This document shows, piece after piece, positions 10,519 through 21,902 of a stretch of 64,000 nucleotides of DNA. The stretch is from NCBI GenBank assembly GCA_916048095.2, contig OU696591.1:6624999-6688998 (forward strand), read 5' to 3'. Position numbers and translations under genes: made by a program. Under the pieces are notes generated by a model. The model was not told the DNA's origin. It made no database searches and saw nothing but the letters and a program-made list of their open reading frames with translations. Positions within the stretch are counted from its first letter, which is position 1. Each line of letters starts with the position of its first letter. This stretch comes from Sacculina carcini. Its lineage: Eukaryota; Arthropoda; Thecostraca; Sacculinidae.

Positions 10519-10610
10519 ATCAGTTTTTTAATATATCACTATATTTTGCTATATCCTGGTGTAGACAATGACAATGTTTAAAGTCTACTTCTAAACCGGT
10601 TTATCTATCG

Positions 10611-10686
<76 letters not shown>

Positions 10687-12807
10687 ATCTATCTATCTGG
10701 GTGTGTATGTATAAATACATTTTGGGAGAAAATAAACAGAAAATTGTATCGTGTTTAAATGACCACAAATCCATGTGCATTTTAATGCACTTGCACTTCG
10801 TATTAGAACACATAATATATACATTTTTATATGCGTTTTTTAAAGATACACACTGATGGATCCAGAAGGAGCTCAGATGGTTGAAGCCCCCAAATGCTTC
10901 TATCAACTCCTCATAAACAAGAGATTCACATTGGGGGTGGGGGTTAAACCCCTACAACCCCTGTCCCTTGGTGCTGCCCCTTGGTAGTGGTACCATTCTA
11001 GAATTTTACTTCGAGGCGCAATAATCTAATGATTCGATTCTGCATGTATAGTTGCATTTGATGTTTTTCTAGTGAGCAGCAGATTTGTTGTGTTGTTCGA
11101 GCTGCGACTTGTGACAAGCGGACACGTTTTTCTCACAGGCAACACAAAACATACTGTACCATCAGACACGTTTTTCTGAGAAAATTCCACTTCACGTTGA
11201 ATTCGTTCAATCCATTTGAGCTTGACAGTACAGACGCCATTTTAGCAATTTGTGTTGAATAATTTCCCGAAAATGTAAATATGAAATACACGTATGCATA
11301 ATCCTACAGTACCAAAAGACCAATGGCACGTGAACCTAGCTTGGAGCGATTGAATTACAACAATTAAACCACCGTCACAACACATACGGTAGTTTTTTAT
11401 ATTTCGGGTAGAAGGATAGGACAGAAGACAGCTGCAGTTATCCAAGGGGATGCCTGTTGGATTATCGCTCATCCATCGGACATGGCAGTACAGGAAGGGA
11501 AGAAGCAGAGGGTCCGCTTTTAGTCGCCTCTTACACGACACGCAGCGGGTACGGCGGCAGTATTCTTATCCCTGACCGCAGGACAAATGCGGTAGTTAAC
11601 CAGGGTTATAACACCGTGCTACTCACATGGTATCTCGACTTGAAAATCTATCAGGAACATTGCTGTACATTTATGCAGTGTTTGAGTATATCATAACATG
11701 TTGAATCCGTGATCTGTGATATTACAATTATTAGCAGAATATATAAATTCCGGGCGCAATCTATAGAATTATATATTTGAACAATATTTTCAGTGAAAAT
11801 TACATTTTATCTTTTTTTCGCTTAAAACGGCATATTTGTGAGAAATATTTTTACAATGTAATTATAATTTGGCTTTGTTTGACAGCTGGTTTTTGATCGC
11901 CGCTTACAGCTGATTTACGGTTAAAAATCAGTTTATATTTAATAAGTTTGTAATAATGTTCCCAATATGTTGACAACGAGGTTACGAGACGCGGGTTTAC
12001 TAGCGACAAAAACCGCATTGAAATATTGCCCGAGGTCATTTTCAATAGAGAGCTCAATTCATGTTGTGCCAATCAATTTTGATACAGAGCAAGATTGATT
12101 GATCATTTCTGCTCAAACACTACATCAAGCTGTTCGACACTCAATCACACTGACACACCGACACACACACACACACACATGCATACGTGTTCGTATTGCA
12201 TGCGAGTGTGTTTGCTCAGGTGTCATTGATGCTGATAAAGTGGGCAGTTGCACCAATTGAGCCCCAGACTACACCAGCGCCATCTGGATCTCTGTATTTT
12301 CAGGAAGCAAGGACTAGTCTCTGAATTTCACTATAAAGAATGGTGTATTATATATATATATCTCTCTGAATTACAGAGAATGGTGTATTATATACATATC
12401 TCTGTAATTCAGAAAATGGCGAAATGCATTAAATACTTAGAAAAATACATTTAATGTATAATGTAAAGGTTTGTCTGAATATTTGGCGCGATAAATTCGT
12501 GCAGGAATTATAATAGCAAAACAGAAAATTGGCAGGGAATTTCACATAAAAAACATGTGCATTGTAGCTGAGCCAACCTCCCGTTGAATTCAACACTACA
12601 CTATAGTGTGGGCACAATTACAATGTGTATGTGTGTGTGTGTGTTATTTGTGTGTTATTTGTGTGTTAAGTGTATGAAAGTGTAAGAACATGGATAGTAT
12701 GTGTTATTCAATGCCGTGTTCAATATTAAAGGACTTATTTTTCAATATACTTGTCTTGAGCACAAACACACAGCCAAACATACACACAAACATACAAACA
12801 TACACAC
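10519..12807. other. Inferred dipeptidase intron, no further exon seen
   Basis: Contains (TA)n plus (TATC)n at 10612-10698, a SINE-like repeat at 11436-11640, CA runs near 12160 and AT-rich unique sequence. I looked on the minus strand for the next M19 exon (expected to begin like FWS.Y.PC) and found none here or to the left edge. Confidence 0.5.
11436..11640 (-). mobile_element. SINE-like dispersed fragment
   Basis: Minus strand contains GTCGTGTAAGAGGCGACTAA, a string I associate with widespread invertebrate SINE bodies. No second copy in this window and no A/B boxes seen, so this rests on motif memory only. Confidence 0.35.
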
Positions 12808-12964
12808 CTGGGCCCCGACATGACCTTGCCTGAGGCGAGGCAGGTCAGTGTGTGACCATCGGCTCGAGTTCCACGGGGTCACGTGACGCAGGTCACTGTC
12901 AAAATTGAACGTTTTCAGTTCGTTCTGTACAAACTTGCGAATATTCCACGGCAAATCGTTGTGT
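12808..12964 (-). CDS. Membrane dipeptidase (peptidase M19), exon D with zinc-binding HND
   Basis: The exon runs from acceptor TGTTAG/ACACAACG to donor GCCCAG/GTGTGT, 157 bases. With two bases from exon C it reads DGHNDLPWNIRKF, then LRHVTPWNSSRWSHTDLPRL and RQGHVGAQ. This is the N-terminal signature of family M19 dipeptidases (renal dipeptidase DPEP): GHND supplies His and Asp of the binuclear zinc site, and HTD.PRL..G.VGAQ leads into the segment usually starting FWS. These enzymes hydrolyse dipeptides and leukotriene D4 at the cell surface. The Asn-Ile-Arg-Lys form and SSRWSHTDLPRL are closer to invertebrate than vertebrate enzymes. Phase in is 2 and out is 0. The catalytic barrel exons are not in this window; the gene continues past the left edge or in exons I missed. 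Confidence 0.85.
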
Positions 12965-13152
12965 CTAACACATTCACACACATGTAATATATTACATTAT
13001 ATTACATTGTAACTGACACATTCACACACATGTAATACATTACATTATATTACATTGTGTCTAACACATTCACACACATGTAATATATTACATTATATTA
13101 CATTGTAACTGACACATTCACACGCATGTAATACATTACATCACATTATATT
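12961..13152 (-). repeat. 48-bp minisatellite in alternating A-B order
   Basis: Four monomers: GTGTCTAACACATTC at 12961 and 13057, GTAACTGACACATTC at 13009 and 13105; each ends ATTACATTATATTACATT. The higher-order period is exactly 96. The first monomer overlaps the splice acceptor of dipeptidase exon D. Confidence 0.9.
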
Positions 13153-13480
13153 ATTTTACATTATTTTACATTGCTTTACACTATTTTAAGTTATTTGAAA
13201 TTACATTATTTGGCATCGTATTGTATTACATAACAGTAAATTACATTACATTGTGACTGACACACTTACACACATACAATACATTAAATTACATCATATA
13301 CCATTATAATATATTAAATTACATTACATTACATACATTAGATTGCATTACACACCATTACATCAAATTAAATTACATAAAATTACATTACATTACAAAA
13401 TATCGATGCACACATAAATACACAATACACATTAAATTATATTACATTGCAAATATATATATATATAAACACACACGCAC
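13153..13480. repeat. Degenerate ATTACATT-rich repeats
   Basis: Decayed continuation of the minisatellite: many ACATTACATT variants with a third, looser GTGACTGACACAC block at 13254. Confidence 0.75.
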
Positions 13481-13744
13481 ACACATACACACATAGGCAC
13501 TGTCTGTGTGTCTGTATGTGAGTTATTGTGGGCAATACAGACATAAATAGGCGGGCAAATAGAATAAACTTGAACAAGAGAGAGCGAGAGATAGATAGAT
13601 AGGCTAAGCTTATGATACTAGCGAAACTGTCATCAAATGAAGCCTTATGTGTGGGTGGGTGTGTGTCAGTGTATATGTTCTTATGGCTCCCTAATTAACA
13701 CACTGACACACACTGACACACACACACACACACACACACACACT

Positions 13745-13783
<39 letters not shown>

Positions 13784-14227
13784 ACACACACACACACACA
13801 CTGACACACACTGACACACACTGACACACACTGACACACTGACACACACTGACACACACACTGACACACTGACACACACATCCACACACTGACACACACA
13901 CACACCGATGTGCACATAAATGGGGAATAAGATGATAAACGAAGGGAGAGGAATGATATTGAACAAGTTTGTTTATATAGTGTTCTTCAGTGAGTATACG
14001 ATACTCTTAAGAGTGAGGCGAGTTAATTACACTCTTATGAGAGAATGAGAGATATATTGAACTGTTATGAGTGAGTGATTGTGAATGAGTTAATTATACT
14101 CACGTGAGTGAGTGTGAGAGAGTATGGTGCACTCTTGTGAGATAGGGAGTGAGAGAGTATAGTGTACTCTTGTGAGATAGAGAGATAAAGAGAGTATAGA
14201 GCGCTCTTATGAGAGAGTGCTGCTTAC
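13481..14227. repeat. Intron with CA/CACTGA and GAGAGTAT repeats
   Basis: 13698-13910 is (CA)n with regular CACTGA interruptions; 13985-14220 is a loose repeat of GAGTGAGAGAGTATA...ACTCTT(A/G)TGAG. No exon seen. Confidence 0.8.
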
Positions 14228-14525
14228 CCGTCTATGACCCGAGTGACGGAGTTTAGCAGAGTGCGACTGTTTACTGTTTCACTATCCAGCAGAATCACGG
14301 ATGCTACATCATCACCATCATCATGAACACCTACTCCTGCTTCCTCCACTGATGACGATGACAGGAAGTGTGGCTGCCACACAGGCCACTTCCAGTGAGG
14401 CGACATGAGAAGCAGCATTGTGACCGCCATCAGGACACACAATAGCAACACCGCCACACACACCACACCTCTGCTGCCAGTGCATGACGCTGTTGAAGGA
14501 TTGAGTGAAGTTGTGTCAACGACAG
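14228..14525 (-). CDS. Membrane dipeptidase exon C: transmembrane segment and stalk
   Basis: Acceptor TTTCTGGCAG/CTGTCG and donor AGACGG/GTAAGC bound 298 bases; phase 1 in, phase 2 out, both fitting neighbours. It encodes a short hydrophilic lead, one strong hydrophobic segment (GVVCVAVLLLCVLMAVTMLL) at about residues 218-238 of the joined protein, then an acidic stalk ending NSVTRVIDG, which completes the DGHND motif with exon D. The enzyme would thus be a type II or N-terminally anchored membrane protein with the catalytic domain outside, as in several arthropod M19 homologues. The phase match and the IDG/HND join make this exon secure; the acceptor lies near TG-rich sequence and could shift slightly. 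Confidence 0.75.
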
Positions 14526-15076
14526 CTGCCAGAAATAACACACAAACACACACAAAAACACATAACAAACACACAATGACATACATCTCATAGATTCCTG
14601 TCATTAAGCCCATATTTTAATACAAAAATCTACTTCATATTATCCACGGAGGACTTAATAGCCACAGTTATTTCACATGATGAAAAACGTTCAGTCTGCC
14701 TAAGTTTTATACATACACAAAACAATAAGTTTCAATACACTGTGAATTATACCAATAAAGTACAAATGTGTGCAATAGTTTGTTGAAAAACGTAAATTAA
14801 CACTTGAATGATAGGAAAGGACGGATTTATTTTCAAATCCTCCTAAATCATCTTAAAGGAATTGCATGAATGAATATTAAATATATAAATTGTTATTTCG
14901 TCGTTTGTATTTATATATTTTCGTATAGCTATCAAGAATCCATGGGGGGTGCGAGAACTGACTGTGGATTTGTGAAAGAAGTTCTAGCAGTGAGAAAGTT
15001 TGAGAACCACTGATCAAGGGTATGTAATATTCCCAACAAGTAAAACACACACACACACACATACATACAAACATAC
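14526..15076. other. Dipeptidase intron B-C
   Basis: AT-rich, with a CA run at 15040-15065; no exon or element recognised. Confidence 0.5.
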
Positions 15077-15218
15077 TGTGTTTGGTTGCGACGTGATGGT
15101 CAAATACATCTGACGTGACTTCAACTCGAGCTGACGGAAGAATGGTTACGTCTTGATCTTCAACAATGTCTTCACTTTGTGATTGCTTCGACAGTCTTGT
15201 GCAACACTTGCTGGAGCA
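15077..15218 (-). CDS. Membrane dipeptidase exon B (cytoplasmic part)
   Basis: Bounded by acceptor GTGTGAACAG/TGCTCC and donor AACACA/GTATGT, 142 bases, phase 0 in and 1 out. It encodes 47 codons beginning CSSKCCTRLSKQSQSEDIVE and ending VFDHHVATKH. It is open, not repeat-like, and its phases match exon A (0) and exon C (1). The Cys cluster might be lipid-modified close to the membrane, which is speculation. There is no domain homology here to confirm it; support is splice signals, phase and position between A and C. Confidence 0.6.
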
Positions 15219-17913
15219 CTGTTCACACACACACACACACATACATACATACACACACATGCACACACAATCACACACATAAACACATACACATTATGTG
15301 GTGAATTCAATGTGGTAGTGCTTGATAGTGCAAGTATGTGTGTGTATATGTGTATGTGTGTGTGTATATATGTGTGCTTATGTGTGTGTGTGTGTGTGTG
15401 TGTTGGAATGCACAGAAAATAAACAGAAAGAATGGCAGAGAGAGAGAGAGAAAGAGAGAGTGGAAGATACGTGTGAGAGAGAGGGAGGGAGATAAGTCCA
15501 TCTGTTGTTATTTATTATTTACAAGCAATGAAAGCCTCACAAACACAAACACACACACACGCGCGCGCTAAAAAAAATCCATCAAATAACGCCAATATTC
15601 AATGCACGAGATTGAAATATTTAAGATTAAATTATATAATTAAACATGAGGGGGAAATATTAGTATTTTTTCACAAAATTAGTGCTCAATGAATTATATA
15701 CAAATAATAATTATATTATTATTATTAAAATGAATCAATATTATTATATATTTTTAACACAAAGTTAGAAGTATTCGAAGTGTACTCATACGCATATTCG
15801 CTAAATGTTAAGTATAGACTTCATACATACTCTAGTGTATGAGTGTAGAATAGCTAGCTCGTAATATACCAGCTCGCATACCACGTGGTAACATTACCAC
15901 TACACTTCTCGCTTATACTCTGAGAATATTAATCATTCCAGCTCTTCATAATGCATTTGCTGCTCAAATTCTGACAAATGGCTCTGTATATGTGTATGTA
16001 TGTCTGTCTGTCTGTCTGTGTGTGTATGTATGTCGGTGTGTGTGTGTGTGTGTGTTATCGCTTCACAAATGCATAAGCACTACAGTTTGAGTGTCTGTCT
16101 GTATTTATGAGTGTGTGTGTGTATATATCTATGAGTGCAGGTGTGTATGTCTGTATGTCAATGTATGTATGTCTGTATGTATGCATGTATGTATGCTTTT
16201 ATGTGTGTATACAAATGAGTGTGTGTGTGTTAATTGCCTAGATTATGTTGATGAAAGCATAAAATTACACCGATATAATTTAAGGTATCTCACTCATCAG
16301 ACACACACACAGACACAAATTGTAACAATATTTAAACAGAACCGGTTCCCAATTGGTTCCTATTGCTATTTGGTCTACTTGGTTCTTTGATGGAAGTCGG
16401 TTACGCAAATAATACAATGGGATGCATACAATTTCAGAAAATTTCTGTATTTTGCCCAGTCGAACACACAGACATACACACACACATACACACATATATA
16501 CACTCATACATACATACACACACACACAAACACACAAAGACAGACAGACAGACAGAAAGAGGCATTAGCGAATGGGAGAGAATCAATTAGTTCATTGATT
16601 CTTGCTTGTAAGTTGAGTTTCATGTTATCTCCTTTTCGCTTAAGACCATTAGTGCGCGAAATGGCCCCAGATTGCAAGCATGTGTGTGCGTGTGTGTGTG
16701 TGTTTGTGGGAAAAGAAAATATAGAAAAAGACTTGAGAGATAGAAAGATGGATGAGATAGGAAGATAGATAAGATAGAAAGATAGATAGATAAGATATAA
16801 AGATAGATAGATAAGATAGAAAGATAGATAGCATATGATAGAAACATAGATAGAAAAACATAGAAAAAAGATAGAAAGTTAGATAGAATTGTATATTTAT
16901 ATTTAATTGACGTAATTGTATTATAATTGACGCAATTGTAGAGATAATTCTGCAATTGCTTATTCCACAAGAGTGTTGATATTGCAGCACGGCACATTTA
17001 CACAAACAAACATTAACAGACATAAACATACATTAACACAAATTAACACACATTAATACACATTAATACACATTAACACACATTAATACACATTAATACA
17101 CATTAACACACATTAACACACATTAACACACATTAATACACATTAACACACATTAATACACATTAACACACATTAATACACATTAACACATATTAACACA
17201 CAATAACACATATTAATACACATTAATACACATTAACACACATTAGCACACATTAACACACATTAATACACATTAATACACATTAATACACATTAACACA
17301 TATTAACACAAAATAACACATATTTACACACATTAACACACATTAACACATAATGACACATATTAACACACATTAATACACATTAACACATATTAACACA
17401 CAATAACACATATTTACACACATTAACACACATTAACACAAATTAATACACATTAACCATCATTAACAACCAAACAAAACACACGCATTTGTGAAAAACC
17501 GTGTGTGTGTATGTGTGTGTGTATGTGTGTGTGTGTATGTATGTGTGTCAGTGTGTGTTTGTGTGTCAGTGTGTGTGTGTGTATGTGCGTGTGTGTGTGT
17601 GTCAGTATGTGTGTACTTATATATACGTGTACACATCTGTATTACTAAATGAAGTCCACAAATATCAGAGTATATTTCTAGCAACTTTTTCCACAAAAGA
17701 AGCTTCTAATAAACCATGCTATGTTCAAGATAAGAAATATAATATTTATACATATATTTCATATTGCCTGTAATATATATCAATTTTCCTGGCATATTTT
17801 CATATACACATATATATATTTTGTTTTTCATATATATTTTTGTTATATATTCAAGAAATACCTATATTAATTACCCTTTATTATGATTTTTTATTATTAT
17901 CGAAGTGTCTTAC
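15219..17913. other. Dipeptidase intron A-B, microsatellite-rich
   Basis: Holds CA/TG runs (15220-15410, 16000-16230, 16465-16535), GA-rich 15436-15500, TAGA repeats 16735-16860, and the 10-bp array at 17030-17465. No exon seen. The left end of the segmental duplication (about 16525) falls in its CA run. Confidence 0.7.
17030..17465 (+). repeat. 10-bp tandem array CACATTAA(C/T)A
   Basis: About 43 units of ACACATTAACA/ACACATTAATA. The matching array in the second duplication copy (40205-40310) has about 10 units, so it has expanded or contracted since duplication. Confidence 0.95.
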
Positions 17914-18459
17914 TTGGTCGGGTTTTGAGCGCAGGTAGTACAGCAAGCGAAGGAGAACTTGTCTGACACGTGAAGGAGGTGGAGGAACTAGTGGAGGAAC
18001 TAGTGGAGGAACTGGTGGAGGAGGTGGAGGAGTTAGATCCAGCACACAACATTCTCCTCCTCTGCTCGTCTTCAGCAAACACTCCTGCGGCATGTGCAGG
18101 AATGAGTGTTGATGCGAGTACTTTGTGATGTCTGAGAGATGTTCATCATCTTGATGCTGGTGTTGATGGGAAACACAATGGTGATAATGCTCTGAGAACC
18201 TCTTCCTGGACGATATCGCAGCAGACGGAAGCACGTGATCAAACAGCATTGATCGAGAACAAGGTGCAAACACAGGATTTGATTGACGAGGCAAAGAAGA
18301 TGAGGAAAACGTGGAATTAGCGCGAGATTTCGGACAATATAATTCTTCTTGTCCCTCATCACACATATTGTGTATTTGTTCACACAATGTCAGCTTGCAG
18401 GGGTGAACATTGAGCAGAACCAAGCTCCTGCTTGCAATAATACCCCGATCATAAATATC
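17914..18459 (-). CDS. Membrane dipeptidase exon A (probable first coding exon)
   Basis: Open across the exon, ending at donor GACCAA/GTAAGA in phase 0 (17914). The likely start is the ATG at 18366 (MCDEGQEELYCPKSRANSTF), giving 151 codons; the frame stays open to a possible acceptor TTGACAG at 18460. The product is a hydrophilic cytoplasmic N-terminus: Ser-rich, a HQHQHQDDEH stretch, a Cys pair, a proline run LTPPPPPPVPPLVPPLVPP and a basic Leu/Arg end LLRLLYYLRSKPDQ. Proline runs of this kind can bind SH3/WW domains. The duplicated copy at 40751-41203 has the same length and intact donor, with nine base changes (six amino-acid changing). If this exon is first, either copy could start the mRNA. 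Confidence 0.6.
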
Positions 18460-18672
18460 CTGTCAATTTCACTGTTGTAATGTCGCAGTGTTAATTTCTG
18501 CTTCACTTGCACCTTACAAGCAGCGGTAATGCACAGACAAATGGCGATAGGAACATTTAACCTTTAGAAGAACATACAAACAGTCATTTAACTCTGAATT
18601 AAAGTTCGAAAATCAAATAAGAAACACACACACAATCACACAACCTATCACATCGGCTTACACTATCCCACT

Positions 18673-18714
<42 letters not shown>

Positions 18715-18844
18715 AGCGCCAACGCAAACGCCCAAGAGCACACACGCACATACAAACGAGTACAATTGTGTTGATACAGCAGCACGCTTGGAGAAATATG
18801 AGCGGTAATTGGGAAATATTCCACCGAGAGCATGTGCAAAGTGG

Positions 18845-19860
18845 TCTCCATCACCTCATTACAAATTATACCGTATTGTAGAAAAAAGATTTCTATTACG
18901 ATGGTATAATTTATTTTTATGTATAACAAATAGTTACTGAGAAATAGTAGAAAAGTGAATTAATTTTAGTCGCCCGGTGTTCAAGTGTAATTTTGGATGT
19001 ATTTGAGAATTTTGCCAATTTTACACGTTTTTGTATCATTTGTGGGTATAAATTATAGCTTATCTTGTAGAACACAAAATTATCTACGCAGTAGTATATT
19101 CCTGTGTAATCGCAAGTGCGTAAATTGTGATTGGACTTCAGTGAAATTAAATCAGTGTATCATTTGTGGGTATAGCTTATACCTTTTCTTGTAGAACACA
19201 AAAACATCTACACAATAGTATACTTTTTATAGCTGTACCATTACTGGCTTATGAGGAATAGATAGCGGAATATTGACCAAAATATTCACGTTTTTTGTGC
19301 TAATTTTGCGTTTTTGACTTTGTGATTTACAATTCACACCGCCGTAACTTTTTTTAATACACTTTGGAAAATTAAAAATTATACCGTGTTGTAGAAAACA
19401 AAATTCCCAGCATGATAGTATTATTTATTTAGATGTGTGATAATTAGTTTTTGAGAAATAGAGAAAAACGTATAGAAAATCGGACGCGAGAAGTTTAAAT
19501 ATAATTTTTAATGTAGATTGAATTTTTTTCCATTCTACATGTTTAATATTTAATTTTTGGGTATAAATTATAATTTATTGAGTAGAACAGAAAATTTTCT
19601 ACACAATGGTATAATTTGTATAGTTGTACAATTGCTGGTTTAGGAAGTTTAATCTGCAGAATATTGACCAAAATTTTCGCATTTTTCAGGGTTGATTTTG
19701 TCTTTTTACCGCTATAACTTTTTTATTACATTTTTTAAATTAAATATTTAACCTAAAGTGTAAACAAGAAAATTTCCCAAATGATGTATAAATTTTTAGT
19801 GGGTACACCTAGTGATGATTGAGTAGCAGCTGATAGAAAATGGACCAAGAAGGGTAGGAC
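18845..19860 (+). repeat. TATAAATTATA satellite block (in duplication copy 1)
   Basis: Units built on a shared plan: CGCCGTAACTT, ATTATACCGTATTGTAGAAAACA, CACGATGGTATAATT, GGGTATAAATTATA, TTGTAGAACACAAAATT. Alternating halves of about 170 bases make about 340-base units. The block ends with AGCAGCTGATAGAAAATGGACC and the CA/TA tract. Confidence 0.9.
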
Positions 19861-19865
19861 AGGCA

Positions 19866-19867
<2 letters not shown>

Positions 19868-19922
<55 letters not shown>

Positions 19923-19949
19923 ACACACACACACACACAGAGGATCTCT

Positions 19950-20018
<69 letters not shown>
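19868..20018. repeat. (CA)n...(TA)n compound tract
   Basis: CA run, AGAGGATCTC, then TA run; the same AGAGGATCTC link recurs at 38414, 43038 and (inverted) 57880. Confidence 0.95.
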
Positions 20019-20019
<1 letters not shown>

Positions 20020-20620
20020 TATGATGTTGGTGTAGCCAGGCAGTAAATTTTCGCGTTTGCAAACGAGAATAAACTGGATTGCTATTTCACATTTAGCAAT
20101 TTTATTTTTGGTCGATTCCATGTCTCTAGCCAATTTCTGATCGCTTCTATTCAGACAACTCTACAAGTTCCCTATATTACTTAACGTTTCGGAGTCACCA
20201 GACTCCATCATCAGACACAAATCACATGAGAACACAATAACAACGCAAATACCATCATACAATCACTACAACATTCAAACAATAATTCACAGGCTATTTA
20301 TGTCATTAACCAGGTGTCACTCCTAGGTGTCATTGTCTGGTAGGTTTGAAAGTGGTGTTGGCTGGCTATCGCAGGGGTTCGTCGAGCTTCGCTCCAACGG
20401 GGGGGTTCGGTGAGTTGGCAGAATACCGTTTTCTTCGAGCTGTATTATCAGCGTCGGCTTCAGTTGGGTGATATATACCGCCTCTAACATGCGCAATCGC
20501 CGTGCGTCGTTTTCGCGGGCCAAAACCTGTGTTCCTTCGACGATGTCTTGACGTGTGATTTTTATGTCATGTGCCGAACTGAAATGCCTCTTGATAGCAC
20601 CGTTTTTGAGGTGGCAGTGT
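20019..20620 (-). pseudogene. PLE 3' end: GIY-YIG fragment plus displaced N-terminal segment
   Basis: Minus strand begins inside the nuclease at CHLKNGAIKRHFSSAHD, keeps LARENDARRLRMLEAVYI and ends ...SNLPDNDT at 20323. The UTR, the hammerhead-like core and the N-terminal segment (MESTKNKIAKCEIAIQF, ENLLPGYT) follow down to (TA)n. It is homologous to the plus-strand PLE at 3211-5698. The RT is missing: the element is cut at about 20620, where a Gypsy fragment on the opposite strand begins. Copy 2 has the same junction, so the truncation predates the duplication. Confidence 0.85.
20183..20214 (-). ncRNA. Hammerhead-ribozyme-like core in PLE end
   Basis: CTGATGA, then stem GGAGTC / GACTCC closed by TGGT, then GAAAC: exact hammerhead core bases with a perfect 6-bp stem II. 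Stems I and III are not evident; PLE hammerheads often act as dimers. Confidence 0.5.
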
Positions 20621-21590
20621 CCCGCTCGACAGGCCCATGCAAATTTTGCAAGAAAAAAGGACATTTTCAGAAGTGTGTCGCCGGCGTTCAAGGACACAAT
20701 CGCAAAGCGTCTCACAGATGCAAGTTACGAGCATCATAGCCAGCACGACGACTGAACATGCACCACGGGTGACAGTGACGTTGCAAACCGACAAGACCAT
20801 CAAAGTATCGGCACTCCCGGATTCCGGAGCTGATATTTCAGTAGCTGGACTCGATATACTGCATCGACTGAGTATGACATCAGCTGATTTGACTCCAGCT
20901 TAGGCTCATAATCGTGCAAAGTTGGACGATCAATCAGCAGTTGAGACTCTGGGAACATTTTTAGGAAACGTCTCTTGCGGGCAACACAACGCACGAAAAG
21001 TCTTTCATGGTCTGCCTGGAGTTCAAGGACTCATTCTATCATGGCGCACCTCGCGTGCATTTCATTTCTTCCATGAACAGTACCCAAGACAAATAGTGTG
21101 CGGGATCGACGCTAGTGGTACTGTAAAGGTACATCCCGTCACTAGTGAACCTTCAAAGGCGATGGTCTCACATCCAGCAAGCGATGCAGATGACATAATG
21201 CAGTGTTTTCCTCATGTTTTTGACGGAATCATCAGACCACTTTCGGGTGAAAAATTCTTAATTGCTCTTCGTGAAGACACCAAGCCTTTCTGCGTTAAAT
21301 CACCCAGAAGGATATCGTTCGCTCTAAGAAACAAACTTAAAGATGAGCTTGACACTGTCGTACGGAGCGGCGTAATCACTCCAACGACTGAAATGTCGGA
21401 CTGGTGTGCGCCAATAGTCGTGACACCAAAAAAAACATTGCGACAAAATTCGTCTTTGCATCGATCTGACGCGCCTAAATCGGTATGTCGTCAGGGAGCC
21501 TTACATGAGCGACAGTCCGGCAGATGTTGTGTCATCTATTTCAAAATCTGACGCACAGTATTTTGCAGCCTTCGATGCGCTCAAAGGTAT
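20621..21590 (+). pseudogene. Gypsy gag-pol fragment: zinc knuckle, protease, RT start (copy 1)
   Basis: Reads CKFCKKKGHFQKC (CCHC knuckle with the spacing C-2-C-4-H-4-C), then the aspartic protease LPDSGADISVAG, then the pre-RT region SGEKFLIALRED and the RT start VRSGVITPTTEMSDWCAPI. Damage private to this copy: a TAG at the end of LTPA near 20900, and an extra A in the CCAAAAAAAACA run near 21430 that shifts the RT frame. The RT ends before its catalytic motifs at 21590. No LTR adjoins. Inactive. Confidence 0.85.
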
Positions 21591-21902
21591 AAATGAATAA
21601 ATACAGTCAAAAGCTTAACCAATAGCAAAATCGAAATTTGTAAATTCTTACTCTACCTGTGTGTGAACATTAGCTCCAAGAATTATTGGTGTGATTTTAT
21701 TGCGTACGGGCTAACTATGAGTCTCTTGGGTCTAGCTTAACTCTTTGGGTCTATTTGAGGCTATTTGAGGGAAAATATTTTGTGAAAATAAAAATGAAGA
21801 TATTCACATTTAGACTTTTCTATTGGTTTATAGGTGAGACATATTATGGGTTCACATATTGTTTTATTTGTATTCCTTTTTAATTTATAAATTGAATATG
21901 AA
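21591..21902. other. Dispersed AT-rich repeat
   Basis: TTAACCAATAGCAAAATC and TAGACTTTTCTATTGGTTTA form a loose inverted pair, and related TTAACCAATAGAAAAGTCTA strings occur at 36090 and 60210; part of the CCGC/GCGG repeat family. Confidence 0.5.

Noticed and set aside
11242-11696. Possible next dipeptidase exon
   Set aside because: The open frames match a SINE-like string, not M19 sequence.
20323-20803. Minus-strand frame fusing GIY-YIG to upstream Cys-rich sequence
   Set aside because: The upstream half is antisense to the Gypsy knuckle/protease; the fusion is an accident of the junction.
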